From VAZQ01 sp046733355 (GTDB lineage: Bacteria > Pseudomonadota > Alphaproteobacteria > Rhizobiales > Xanthobacteraceae), in the NCBI GenBank assembly GCA_046733355.1, contig JBKPOZ010000098.1, positions 1-64,000 on the forward strand: 64,000 nt of DNA, in the 5' to 3' direction. Below the pieces are notes generated by a model. The model did not search any database. It saw only the letters and a list, made by a program, of their open reading frames with translations, and was not told the origin of the DNA. Position numbers and translations under genes: made by a program. Shown here piece by piece: positions 49,843-58,020 of this stretch (the first letter of the stretch is position 1; every line of letters starts with the position of its first letter).

Positions 49843-51588
49843 GTGATCCCTTTGCTCTCTTGTAGGCGTGCCGCAGCCGCGGCTCTCGCCGTACTTGCGA
49901 TCTCATGGCCCGCAGCTCTGTCCGCGCGGGCGCAAGTGCCCACCACGCTGGCTGCGCGCAGCTCGACTTCCGGCAGCTACCTGGCGGCACGTCATGCCGG
50001 CGGCCAGCGCGATGCTGCGGCCGCCTCGGCCTATTACCGGGCCGCGTTGCGCGGGGACCCGCGCAACACCGAGCTCCTGGAGCGCACCTTCCTGGCAGTT
50101 CTGGCGAATGGCGAGATGGATGAAGCCATCAAGCTCGCCGAGCGTGTGTTGCTGGTCGACAAGACCGATCGGGTCGCGCGGCTCGTACTCGGCGTTCGGG
50201 CGATCAAGCAAAAGCAGTATCCGGTCGCGCGCAAAGAACTCGTACAATCTGTCCGAGGACCGATTACGGATCTCGCCGCGACCCTGCTGTCGGCATGGAC
50301 ACTCGCCACTCCGGGCGAGGCCAAGCTTGCGACCGACGCGATCGACAAGCTGACCGGAGCCGAATGGTATGCGATCTTCAAGGACCTGCATGCTGCGCTG
50401 ATCCTGGACCTCGCCGGCCAGAAGAAAGACGCCGCGCGGCGATTCGAGCGCGCGTACAAGAATGATCCTACGGCGCTTCGGGTGGTGCAGAGCTATGCAA
50501 GCTTCCTCTCGCGTCAGGGCAATTCGGCCGAGGCGCTTAAGGTCCTGGCCGCATTCGAGGAGGCGTTGCCGCGCCATCCGCTGATCGCCGAGGCACGCAG
50601 CGAGATCGAGGCGGGAAGGAAGCTCCCCCTCATGATCGACAATGCGCAAGCGGGTGCGGCCGAGGTGCTCTACGGCCTCGGCGCGGCGCTTGGCCGTCGC
50701 GGCGGCGAGGATCTAGGCCTCATCTACCTGCAGCTCGCCTTGTATCTCGTGCCTCAGCACTCGCTCGCGCTTCTGTCGCTCGGCGACCTCTATGAGGCGC
50801 TGAAGAATACCGAGCTCGCAAACAACACGTATGAGCGGGTGCCGCCCAATTCGCCATTGCAGCGGAACGCCCAGATCCAGATCGCGATGAATCTCGACAC
50901 GCTCGAGCGGACCGGGGAAGCAAAGGCCAGTCTGGAAAAGCTGATCGCGGCCAATCCGGGGGATCTCGAGGCGATCATGGCGCTTGGCAATGTGCTGCGT
51001 GGCCGCAAGCAATTCGCCGAGTGCGCCGACGTGTATTCGAAGGGAATCGAGACGATTGGGAAACCCGAGAAATCGAATTGGGTGATCTATTATTTCCGCG
51101 GCATCTGTTATGAGCGCGCAAAGCACTGGGCCGAGGCGGAAGCTGACCTGAAAAAAGCACTTGAGCTGTTTCCCGAGCAGCCGCACGTGCTCAATTACCT
51201 GGGATATTCATGGATCGATCAGGGCGTGAACCTCGACGAGGGCATGCGCATGATCAAGCGCGCCGTCGAGCAGCGCGCCGATGACGGCTACATCGTCGAC
51301 TCCCTCGGCTGGGCCTATTTCCGGCTCGGCAACACGGAGGAAGCGGTCAAGCAACTCGAGCGTGCCATCGAGCTCAAGCCCGAAGACCCCACCATCAACG
51401 ACCACCTGGGCGATGCGTATTGGCGAGTGGGTCGCGTGCTGGAGGCCCGGTTCCAGTGGTCGCACGCGCGCGATCTCAAGCCCGAGCCCGAAGACCTCGC
51501 CAAGATCGAGGAGAAGCTGAAGTTCGGTCTGCCCGATGACACCTCGTCAGCGGCCGAAGCCGCCGACAAGAAGGCCGGCGGCGGCTAG
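49843..51588 (+). CDS. Exported TPR-repeat protein
   Basis: 581 aa from GTG 49843 (GGAG ten bases before), which yields a classic signal peptide: IPLLSCRRAAAAALAVLAIS followed by WPAALSARA and a likely cleavage before QVPTT. A TTG at 49738 gives a longer N-terminus with no such feature. The rest is built from TPR-type helix pairs. Clear ones are ASAYYRAALRGDPRNTELLE, PQHSLALLSLGDLYEALKNT, YYFRGICYERAKHWAEAEAD, VDSLGWAYFRLGNTEEAVKQ and INDHLGDAYWRVGRVLEARF. Such proteins act as periplasmic or outer-membrane scaffolds; the partner is unknown. It precedes ispE by 25 bases, a rhizobial gene order. Confidence 0.87.
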   Translation: MIPLLSCRRAAAAALAVLAISWPAALSARAQVPTTLAARSSTSGSYLAARHAGGQRDAAAASAYYRAALRGDPRNTELLERTFLAVLANGEMDEAIKLAERVLLVDKTDRVARLVLGVRAIKQKQYPVARKELVQSVRGPITDLAATLLSAWTLATPGEAKLATDAIDKLTGAEWYAIFKDLHAALILDLAGQKKDAARRFERAYKNDPTALRVVQSYASFLSRQGNSAEALKVLAAFEEALPRHPLIAEARSEIEAGRKLPLMIDNAQAGAAEVLYGLGAALGRRGGEDLGLIYLQLALYLVPQHSLALLSLGDLYEALKNTELANNTYERVPPNSPLQRNAQIQIAMNLDTLERTGEAKASLEKLIAANPGDLEAIMALGNVLRGRKQFAECADVYSKGIETIGKPEKSNWVIYYFRGICYERAKHWAEAEADLKKALELFPEQPHVLNYLGYSWIDQGVNLDEGMRMIKRAVEQRADDGYIVDSLGWAYFRLGNTEEAVKQLERAIELKPEDPTINDHLGDAYWRVGRVLEARFQWSHARDLKPEPEDLAKIEEKLKFGLPDDTSSAAEAADKKAGGG

Positions 51589-51613
51589 CGCAGCCTTGCA
51601 GTGACTATTCGGC

Positions 51614-52492
51614 ATGCCCGCTGCGCTCGTCGAAAGGGCGCCGGCAAAGATTAATCTCACGCTGCACGTCCTTGCCCGGCGGCCGGACGGCTATCACGAA
51701 ATCGAAAGTCTCGTTGCTTTCGCTGGCGTTGGCGATGGCTTGGCCTTCACGCCCGATCGCAGCCTCTCGCTCGCAGTGCGTGGCCCGGGTGCACAGGCCT
51801 GCGGCGAGCTCTCGGAGAACCTTGTTCTGAAGGCTGCGCGAGGGTTGTCGGAGCGGATCGAAGGACTCAGACTCGGGCGCTTCGTGCTGTTAAAGCGCCT
51901 GCCGGTCGCGGCCGGACTGGGCGGCGGCTCGAGCGACGCTGCGGCCGCGTTGCGGCTCCTCGCCGACGCGAACGGGCTCGCACGAAACGAAAAGCCGCTG
52001 TGGGAGGCGGCGAAAGCGACGGGGGCCGATGTGCCGGTCTGTCTCGATTCAAAGCCCCGGGTCATGCGCGGCATCGGCGACGTTCTTTCCGAAGAAATTC
52101 ACCTCCCTGCCCTCGCCGCCGTGCTGATCAACCCGGGGTTTGCGCTGGCCACGAAGGATGTGTTTGCCGCCTTCGATGAAGCCCCTCTCCCGCGCGGCGG
52201 AAGCGAGCATATGCAGCGCTGGGTGGATGTAGCAACTCAATCCGCCGCATTGCTCTGCGCGTTGGCAAGAGAACGCAATGATCTCGAAGCATCGGCCATT
52301 CTGCTGCGGCCGGAGATCGCGGGCGTCCTGGACGCCTTGCGTGATCAGCCAGGTTGCGAGCTCGCGCGCATGTCCGGTTCCGGGGCGACCTGCTTCGGCC
52401 TGTTCGCCTCGCGCGCGGCAGCGGAAAAAGCTGCACGCAGCTTGCGCAGCGCCCGTCCACCCTGGTGGGTGCGTGCGACCATTATCGGCTAG
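51614..52492 (+). CDS. ispE: 4-diphosphocytidyl-2-C-methyl-D-erythritol kinase
   Basis: 292 aa. GHMP-kinase signature LPVAAGLGGGSSDAAAALRL binds ATP; RAPAKINLTLHVLARRPDGY at the N-terminus holds the catalytic lysine/substrate site, and LARMSGSGATCFGLFASRAA is the third motif. It phosphorylates the fourth enzyme intermediate of the MEP pathway, which feeds isopentenyl diphosphate to the polyprenyl synthase encoded next door on the other strand. Their stop codons share a CTAG tetranucleotide (52489-52492). Confidence 0.96.
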   Translation: MPAALVERAPAKINLTLHVLARRPDGYHEIESLVAFAGVGDGLAFTPDRSLSLAVRGPGAQACGELSENLVLKAARGLSERIEGLRLGRFVLLKRLPVAAGLGGGSSDAAAALRLLADANGLARNEKPLWEAAKATGADVPVCLDSKPRVMRGIGDVLSEEIHLPALAAVLINPGFALATKDVFAAFDEAPLPRGGSEHMQRWVDVATQSAALLCALARERNDLEASAILLRPEIAGVLDALRDQPGCELARMSGSGATCFGLFASRAAAEKAARSLRSARPPWWVRATIIG

Positions 52493-53499
52493 TTGGAGCG
52501 GCAGATGCAGAACTCGACCGCTTCCTCCAGCGCCTCCTTCATTGGCGAGGGCGGAAAGAGCGCAAGCGCATCTGTGGCGATGGCACCGTAGTGGCACGCC
52601 CGCTGGATCGTGTCCTCGAGCGCCCGGTGCTTGGTCATCAGGTGCACGGCCTGTTGCAGGTCGGCATCCGTGGTGTTTGCTTCTTCAAGTGCGCGGCGCC
52701 AGAACGCGCGCTCGGTTTCCGAGCCGCGGCGATAGGACAGCACAACCGGGAGCGTGATTTTGCCTTCGCGGAAATCATCGCCGACATTCTTTCCCAACTT
52801 GGCGGCCTTGCCCCCGTAGTCCAGAGCATCATCAACGAGCTGAAAGGCGACGCCAAGATTCATCCCGAACGAGCGACAGGCCGCCTGCTCGTCCTTGGGT
52901 CGCGTCGCCAGCGCCGGGCCCACCTCACACGCCGCGGCGAACAGCTCCGCCGTTTTGGCGCGAATGACCGCAAGATATTCATCCTCCGTAGTAGCTGTGT
53001 TCTTGGCCATCCCCAGCTGCATCACTTCGCCTTCTGCTATGACAGCAGCCGCCGAGGACAAAATCTCCAGCGCCTTCAGCGATGCCACCTCGACCATCAT
53101 CTTGAAGGCCTGCCCGAGCAGAAAATCGCCGACGAGCACGCTTGCCTCATTGCCCCAGAGCATGCGCGCCGCAAGCCGACCGCGGCGCATCTCGCTCTCG
53201 TCGACCACGTCATCATGCAGGAGGGTTGCCGTGTGCATGAACTCGACGGCGGCTGCGAGCTTGACGTGTCCCTCGCCGCCGTAACCGACCAGTCTTGCCA
53301 TCGCTACCGTGAGCATCGGCCGCAGGCGCTTGCCGCCTGAGGAAATAAGGTGATTGGCCACTTCCGGGATCATCGCCACTTGCGAGCCGATCCGGGACAG
53401 AATCGTGTTATTGACGCGCTCCATATCCAAGCGCACCAGTTGAGCGAGACGGTCGACGGAAGGGGCGGAGCGGCTTTCGAACGGAACGACGATGGCCAA
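52489..53499 (-). CDS. Long-chain polyprenyl diphosphate synthase (octaprenyl/decaprenyl type)
   Basis: 336 aa from TTG 53499 (GGAG nine bases ahead; gives (M)AIVVPFESRSAPSVDRLAQ, the normal rhizobial N-terminus). The first aspartate-rich motif is TATLLHDDVVDESEMRRG, the second AFQLVDDALDYGGKAAKLGK. LISSGGKRLRPMLTVAMARL and WGNEASVLVGDFLLGQAFKM are further markers. A small residue pattern ahead of the first motif (VEFMHT) fits long products. It makes the isoprenoid tail of ubiquinone from farnesyl or geranylgeranyl diphosphate and isopentenyl diphosphate. Convergent with ispE and divergent from the GT2 gene. Confidence 0.93.
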   Translation of the reverse strand: MAIVVPFESRSAPSVDRLAQLVRLDMERVNNTILSRIGSQVAMIPEVANHLISSGGKRLRPMLTVAMARLVGYGGEGHVKLAAAVEFMHTATLLHDDVVDESEMRRGRLAARMLWGNEASVLVGDFLLGQAFKMMVEVASLKALEILSSAAAVIAEGEVMQLGMAKNTATTEDEYLAVIRAKTAELFAAACEVGPALATRPKDEQAACRSFGMNLGVAFQLVDDALDYGGKAAKLGKNVGDDFREGKITLPVVLSYRRGSETERAFWRRALEEANTTDADLQQAVHLMTKHRALEDTIQRACHYGAIATDALALFPPSPMKEALEEAVEFCICRSN

Positions 53500-53573
53500 G
53501 ACATTTGCTCCACGAGAGAGGAAAGGCGAGCATAGAAACGCCAAGGTGAGGGGGCAAGTGCGCGGAACGGCAC

Positions 53574-54596
53574 ATGACTTCGCCTGATCATTCGCGAGCA
53601 GCGACGCTCCTGCCTGAGAACCCCGCCCCGCGTGCCGCCGTGCCCAGCCCCGATCGGCCGCAGCGCATTGCGGTGCTGGTACCGTGCTTCAACGAAGAAA
53701 CAGCAATCGCGCGGGTGGTGCGCGATTTCCGCGACGCGCTCCCGCACGCCGCCATTTATGTCTATGACAACAACTCAACGGATCGGACCGCGGAAATGGC
53801 GCGCTCGGCCGGGGCGCAGGTACGCCGCGAGGCGCATCAAGGCAAAGGGAACGTCGTGCGGCGCATGTTCGCCGACGTCGACGCCGACATATACGTGCTG
53901 GTCGATGGCGATGCGACCTATGATGCGCACACCGCTCGCAGCATGGTCAGCCGTCTTGTGGAAGATCGACTCGACATGGTCGTCGGCGCGCGCATCCACA
54001 CGGACGAGAAGGCCTATCGGCTGGGGCATCGCAGCGGCAATCGCGCGCTCACCGCTTTTTTCGCCTCCGTGTTCAAAGCGAGCTTCACGGACATCCTTTC
54101 CGGCTTTCGCGTGTTCTCGCGTCGTTTCGTCAAATCTTTTCCGGTGCTCTCGCGGGGGTTTGAGATCGAGACCGAGCTTGCCGTCCACGCGCTGGAGCTG
54201 GAGCTGCCGGTAGCCGAGGTCCCCACGCCTTACCACGCGCGCGTGCAAGGCTCGGAATCGAAGCTCCACACGATTAGCGACGGCGTGCGCATTCTGCTCA
54301 CCATCGTGAGCCTTTACAGGTCGGAGCGGCCGCTATCGTTTTTCTCGTCGGTTGCGGTCTGCCTTGCGCTGATCTCGATCGGGCTCGCTATCCCGATTTT
54401 TGTGACCTATCTCGAGCAGGGCGTCGTTCCGCGCCTGCCGACGGCACTGCTTTCCACTGCCCTGATGCTGCTGGCATTTCTCTCCCTGGTAGCAGGGCTC
54501 GTGCTCGACACCGTGACAAGGGGCAGGCGCGAAGCCAAGCTTATCGCCTATCTGCAGCAAAGAGCGCCCGGCGAAGACTGGGATCGTCGCCTGTGA
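53574..54596 (+). CDS. Glycosyltransferase family 2 with C-terminal membrane helices
   Basis: 340 aa. The GT-A domain reads RIAVLVPCFNEETAIARVVR, IYVYDNNSTDRTAEMARSAG, HQGKGNVVRRMF and ADIYVLVDGDATYDAHTARS (DGD metal motif), DILSGFRVFSRRFVKSFPVL and FEIETELAVHALELELPVAE. The last two resemble dolichol-phosphate mannose synthase-like enzymes. Two membrane helices follow (SSVAVCLALISIGLAIPIFV and LLSTALMLLAFLSLVAGLVL). It probably moves a sugar onto polyprenyl phosphate, giving the lipid-linked donor that a family-39 enzyme such as the one at 44071 could use. Its stop overlaps the next start (GTGA). Confidence 0.88.
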   Translation: MTSPDHSRAATLLPENPAPRAAVPSPDRPQRIAVLVPCFNEETAIARVVRDFRDALPHAAIYVYDNNSTDRTAEMARSAGAQVRREAHQGKGNVVRRMFADVDADIYVLVDGDATYDAHTARSMVSRLVEDRLDMVVGARIHTDEKAYRLGHRSGNRALTAFFASVFKASFTDILSGFRVFSRRFVKSFPVLSRGFEIETELAVHALELELPVAEVPTPYHARVQGSESKLHTISDGVRILLTIVSLYRSERPLSFFSSVAVCLALISIGLAIPIFVTYLEQGVVPRLPTALLSTALMLLAFLSLVAGLVLDTVTRGRREAKLIAYLQQRAPGEDWDRRL

Positions 54597-54838
54597 AGCC
54601 AAACGCCTTGCGCGAGCTCGTTCGCACCAACGATGCGGTCCTGGTCTGCTCAGTGCAGGCGCTGCTCGATGCGGCCGAGATTCCTTACCTCGTGCTCGAC
54701 CAGAACATGAGCGTGCTCGAGGGCTCGATCGGCATTCTGCCGCGCCGCCTGCTGGTGGCGGCAGCCGATGCCGAAACCGCCCGCCGCATTCTCGAAGAAG
54801 CCGGTTTTGGGCGCGAGCTGCGCCCCGAAAGCGCCTGA
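54593..54838 (+). CDS. DUF2007 domain protein
   Basis: 81 aa, GTG start overlapping the previous stop. MKPNALRELVRTNDAVLVCS begins the protein; VQALLDAAEIPYLVLDQNMS and RRLLVAAADAETARRILEEA are the DUF2007 (putative signal-transducing) pattern, a small alpha-beta fold also seen in metal- or protein-binding regulators. Located directly before the methyltransferase (TGATG overlap), as in other rhizobia, so the pair probably acts together. Function not established. Confidence 0.9.
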   Translation: MKPNALRELVRTNDAVLVCSVQALLDAAEIPYLVLDQNMSVLEGSIGILPRRLLVAAADAETARRILEEAGFGRELRPESA

Positions 54839-55617
54839 TGAGGCCGGTGTCGAATAACGAGGATTTCAGTGAAGATGCCGTCCTGGGCGCGCGCCTGTGG
54901 CTGCGGCAGCGCAAACGTGGTCATCGTGTGGGCCACGACGCCATCTTGCTCGCCGCCGCCTGTCCCGCGGCAGCCGGAGATCGCATCGTTGATCTCGGAG
55001 CCGGCGTTGGCGCGGCAGGGCTTGCAGTTGCTGTCCGAGCTCCGGGCGTGGAAGTGGTCCTCGTCGAGCTGGACGAGCAGCTGGTCGCCCTTGCGCGAGA
55101 GAACGTCCGCGCCAATCGTCTGGCCGATCGCGTTTGTGTGGCGCAGCTCGATGCCACATCGCCGGCGAAGACATTTGCGGCGGCGGGGCTGAAAGCAGAA
55201 TCGGCAAGCCGGGTCGTGATGAATCCGCCGTTCAACGATCCGCGGCGAGGACGCGCATCACCGGATCTGCAGCGGCATCTCGCGCGCTCCGCAGAAGCCG
55301 GGAACCTCGCCGCGTGGGTGGCAAGCGCAAAGCGCCTTCTGCGTCCTCTCGGAACGCTCACCTTGATCTGGCGTGCGGACGCTCTCGACCAGGCCATGCG
55401 CGCGCTCGAGACATTCGGCGCCTTGGCCGTGCTGCCGGTCCATTCGCACAGGGATCAGCCTGCGATCCGCGTTCTCGTCCGCGCCACCAAATCGAGCCGC
55501 GCGCCGCTCGCGCTCCTGCCTGGTTTGTTTCTCAAGGATACGACTGGGCGGCCTTCCGCGGAAGCTGAGCGCGTACTCCGAGGCGCAGCACTATTGCCAC
55601 TCGCGGAGCTTTCATAG
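54838..55617 (+). CDS. N6-adenine-type methyltransferase (TrmN6/YfiC-like)
   Basis: 259 aa. SAM motif I is RIVDLGAGVGAAGLAVAVRA, motif IV the catalytic NPPF in RVVMNPPFNDPRRGRASPDL, typical of enzymes that methylate exocyclic amino groups. SEDAVLGARLWLRQRKRGHR with VGHDAILLAAACPA is the N-terminal TrmN6-like block. The best parallel is tRNA1(Val) adenine-37 N6-methyltransferase, but a role on another RNA or on a protein cannot be excluded. Ends the three-gene overlap set with GT2 and DUF2007. Confidence 0.87.
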   Translation: MRPVSNNEDFSEDAVLGARLWLRQRKRGHRVGHDAILLAAACPAAAGDRIVDLGAGVGAAGLAVAVRAPGVEVVLVELDEQLVALARENVRANRLADRVCVAQLDATSPAKTFAAAGLKAESASRVVMNPPFNDPRRGRASPDLQRHLARSAEAGNLAAWVASAKRLLRPLGTLTLIWRADALDQAMRALETFGALAVLPVHSHRDQPAIRVLVRATKSSRAPLALLPGLFLKDTTGRPSAEAERVLRGAALLPLAELS

Positions 55618-55625
55618 TCCGAGAT

Positions 55626-55715
55626 CTACGTGTTTCGTCGAGACGCCCGATCGGAGCTCAGATGCGCTATTACCGCTATCGCGCTGATGAGGAGCATCAG
55701 CAAATAGATCTTCAT
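55626..55715 (-). CDS. Putative 29-residue membrane peptide
   Basis: ATG 55715 is preceded by GGGGGATACG and opens a frame MKIYLLMLLISAIAVIAHLS followed by SDRASRRNT and a stop. The first 19 residues are one hydrophobic helix. The remaining gap (55618-55916, 299 bases) otherwise shows nothing convincing. Small single-helix peptides of the MKIYLLMLLI type occur in this position near S49 peptidase genes in relatives, from memory; this needs a comparative check. Confidence 0.4.
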   Translation of the reverse strand: MKIYLLMLLISAIAVIAHLSSDRASRRNT

Positions 55716-55916
55716 CGTATCCCCCGAATCTCCCGGTGTAGTGCTTGCGCGCGGTTTTTGGCCATATTGCGCCGACGGCATGCGAGTGGCGCGCGCTAGC
55801 CGCCGGTGCCGAATTACTGCGAATGGGTTGATGAACCGTAACTTGAGACGGCACGGAGGAACCCCTAATAGGCCACTGCCACCAGGTATGGGCGGCATTG
55901 ATCGAGACCTTCAGGC

Positions 55917-56807
55917 ATGGAACCCGATCCCGCAGGCCACTTCCGGCAGCTCCTTGCGAGTGCCCGGCAGGCTGCCCGGCCTTTCCTGCCAAGAAGGCTG
56001 CACGGCGGCGTGCCTCGGGTCCCGGTAGTACGGCTCAACGGCATTATCGGCTTCTCCACCCCGCTCCGGCCGGGACTGACGCTCGCGAACATCGCGCGCC
56101 CCCTCGAGCGCGCTTTCCGCATGACGCAGGCGCGCGCCGTGGCACTGCTGATCAATTCGCCGGGGGGCTCCCCCGTGCAATCGCATCTGATCTATCGCCG
56201 GATCCGCCAGCTCGCCGCCGAGAATAACCGCCCGGTGATTGCGTTTGCGGAAGATGTCGTCGCTTCGGGCGGCTACATGATCGCGTGCGCGGCTGACGAA
56301 ATCTTCTGCGATCCCTCTTCCATCGTCGGCTCGATCGGGGTGGTCGGCGGCTCGTTCGGGTTCTCCAAGCTTCTGGAAAAGCTCGGCATCGAGCGGCGGC
56401 TCTACACGTCGGGTGAGCACAAGGCCATGCTCGATCCATTCCTGCCGGAGAAACCGGACGACGTGGATCGACTGAAAGCCGTGCAACGCGAAATCCACGA
56501 AGACTTCATCGATCTCGTCAAGCGCAGCAGGGGCACGCGCCTCAAGGGTCCGGAAAAAACATTGTTCTCAGGCGAGTACTGGACCGGCACGAAGGCAATT
56601 GCGCTCGGTTTGGCCGATGCGATCGGCGATCTGCGGTCGACCTTGCGCACCCGCTTCGGAGAGGAGGTCTACACCCCCTTGATCGGTCCGACGCGCGGCT
56701 GGTTCGGCCGCGTGCAACCCGCCGTGCTGTGGGGACAAGGCAATCTGGCCGAGGAGCTGATAACCGCGCTCGAGGCGCGCGCGCTCTGGTCGCGTTACGG
56801 CTTGTAA
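55917..56807 (+). CDS. S49 family (SppA/SohB-like) serine peptidase
   Basis: 296 aa. VPVVRLNGIIGFSTPLRPGL, AVALLINSPGGSPVQSHLIY and the nucleophile block AEDVVASGGYMIACAADEIF (Ser of ASGGY) are followed by SIVGSIGVVGGSFGFSKLLE and the general-base lysine in YTSGEHKAMLDPFLPEKPDD. The catalytic Ser-Lys dyad is therefore complete. There is no clear signal anchor at the N-terminus, as in short SohB-like members. Such peptidases cut signal peptides or membrane protein fragments. Together with the small membrane protein that follows, it precedes the glycyl-tRNA synthetase genes, a conserved order. Confidence 0.92.
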   Translation: MEPDPAGHFRQLLASARQAARPFLPRRLHGGVPRVPVVRLNGIIGFSTPLRPGLTLANIARPLERAFRMTQARAVALLINSPGGSPVQSHLIYRRIRQLAAENNRPVIAFAEDVVASGGYMIACAADEIFCDPSSIVGSIGVVGGSFGFSKLLEKLGIERRLYTSGEHKAMLDPFLPEKPDDVDRLKAVQREIHEDFIDLVKRSRGTRLKGPEKTLFSGEYWTGTKAIALGLADAIGDLRSTLRTRFGEEVYTPLIGPTRGWFGRVQPAVLWGQGNLAEELITALEARALWSRYGL

Positions 56808-56834
56808 GAACTGTTGAAGCGGACAGGAGAAGTC

Positions 56835-57044
56835 ATGCACCCCCTATTCATTTCTCCTTTGGCGAAGATCGCCGTGGCCGCGCTCGGCGCTGCCGCGCTC
56901 GTCTCCTGGGCGATCTGGGAAGCGCTGCGCCTGCAGGAAGAGCTTGCGCGGGTGCGCGCAGCAAGCGAGGCTGAGGCTCGGCTGCGCCAGAGCTTTCCCA
57001 CCTTGCGTCGCGATCCGCGCACGGGGCATTGGCGACTTAGCTGA
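56835..57044 (+). CDS. Small single-helix membrane protein
   Basis: 69 aa from ATG 56835 (ACAGGAGAAGTC just ahead; the frame to 56814 overlaps the ribosome site). One membrane segment (SPLAKIAVAALGAAALVSWA) is followed by a charged helix (EALRLQEELARVRAASEAEA) and a tail with PTLRRDPRTGHWRLS. Topology suggests a membrane-anchored short coiled coil. Located 27 bases after the S49 peptidase and 19 before glyQ. Uncharacterised. Confidence 0.72.
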   Translation: MHPLFISPLAKIAVAALGAAALVSWAIWEALRLQEELARVRAASEAEARLRQSFPTLRRDPRTGHWRLS

Positions 57045-57063
57045 CGGAACGTCGCCGTCTGAA

Positions 57064-58020
57064 ATGCCCGATCTGCCAGACCACATGCGCCCTGAGCGCT
57101 CGTTCCAGGGCCTCATCCTTGGCCTGCAGAGCTATTGGGCGGAATACGGCTGCGTCATCCTGCAACCCTACGACATGGAAGTGGGTGCCGGCACGTTTCA
57201 CCCGGCCACTACCTTGCGCGCACTCGGGCCAAAGCCGTGGAATGCCGCCTACGTGCAGCCCTCTCGCAGGCCAAAAGATGGGCGCTACGGCGAGAATCCA
57301 AACCGGCTACAGCATTATTATCAGTTTCAAGTCATTCTCAAACCATCACCCGTCGACCTTCAGGAGCTATATCTGCGCTCGCTGGACGCGATTGGCATCG
57401 ATTCCAATCTTCACGACATTCGCTTTGTCGAGGACGATTGGGAATCGCCGACGCTCGGTGCCTGGGGCCTGGGCTGGGAATGCTGGTGCGACGGCATGGA
57501 AGTATCCCAGTTTACCTACTTCCAGCAGGTCGCCGGCTTCGAGTGTGCCCCCGTCTCGGGAGAACTGACCTATGGGCTCGAACGGCTGGCCATGTATGTG
57601 CAGGGAGTCGATCGCGTTTTCGATCTCAATTTCAATGGGCGTGACGACGAGCGCAAAGTGACTTATGGCGAAGTTTTCCTGCAGGCCGAGCAGGAATATT
57701 CACGACATAATTTCGAGTATGCCGATACGGAGATGCTGTTCGAGCAATTCCGCCTGGCCGAGCAGGCCTGCCGCCGATACATCGATGCGGGCTGGATAAC
57801 GGTCGGCAACACTGGACGCCATCTGCTGGCACTTCCTGCCTACGACCAATGTATCAAGGCAAGCCACGTGTTTAATCTGCTCGATGCGCGCGGCGTCATC
57901 TCCGTGACTGAGCGGCAAAGCTACATTCTGCGCGTGCGCGAGCTTGCCAAGCGGTGCGGTGAGGCGTGGCTCGCAACCGCTGGCGGGGGAGCGGATATCG
58001 GTGCCGGATCTGCTGCTTGA
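57064..58020 (+). CDS. glyQ: Glycine-tRNA ligase alpha subunit
   Basis: 318 aa from ATG 57064. MRPERSFQGLILGLQSYWAE, GCVILQPYDMEVGAGTFHPA, RRPKDGRYGENPNRLQHYYQ, GLGWECWCDGMEVSQFTYFQ and GELTYGLERLAMYVQGVDRV are highly conserved. It is the class-II catalytic subunit of the bacterial alpha2-beta2 GlyRS. Its 3' end overlaps the start of glyS by 20 bases, so the subunits are co-translated. Confidence 0.97.
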   Translation: MPDLPDHMRPERSFQGLILGLQSYWAEYGCVILQPYDMEVGAGTFHPATTLRALGPKPWNAAYVQPSRRPKDGRYGENPNRLQHYYQFQVILKPSPVDLQELYLRSLDAIGIDSNLHDIRFVEDDWESPTLGAWGLGWECWCDGMEVSQFTYFQQVAGFECAPVSGELTYGLERLAMYVQGVDRVFDLNFNGRDDERKVTYGEVFLQAEQEYSRHNFEYADTEMLFEQFRLAEQACRRYIDAGWITVGNTGRHLLALPAYDQCIKASHVFNLLDARGVISVTERQSYILRVRELAKRCGEAWLATAGGGADIGAGSAA

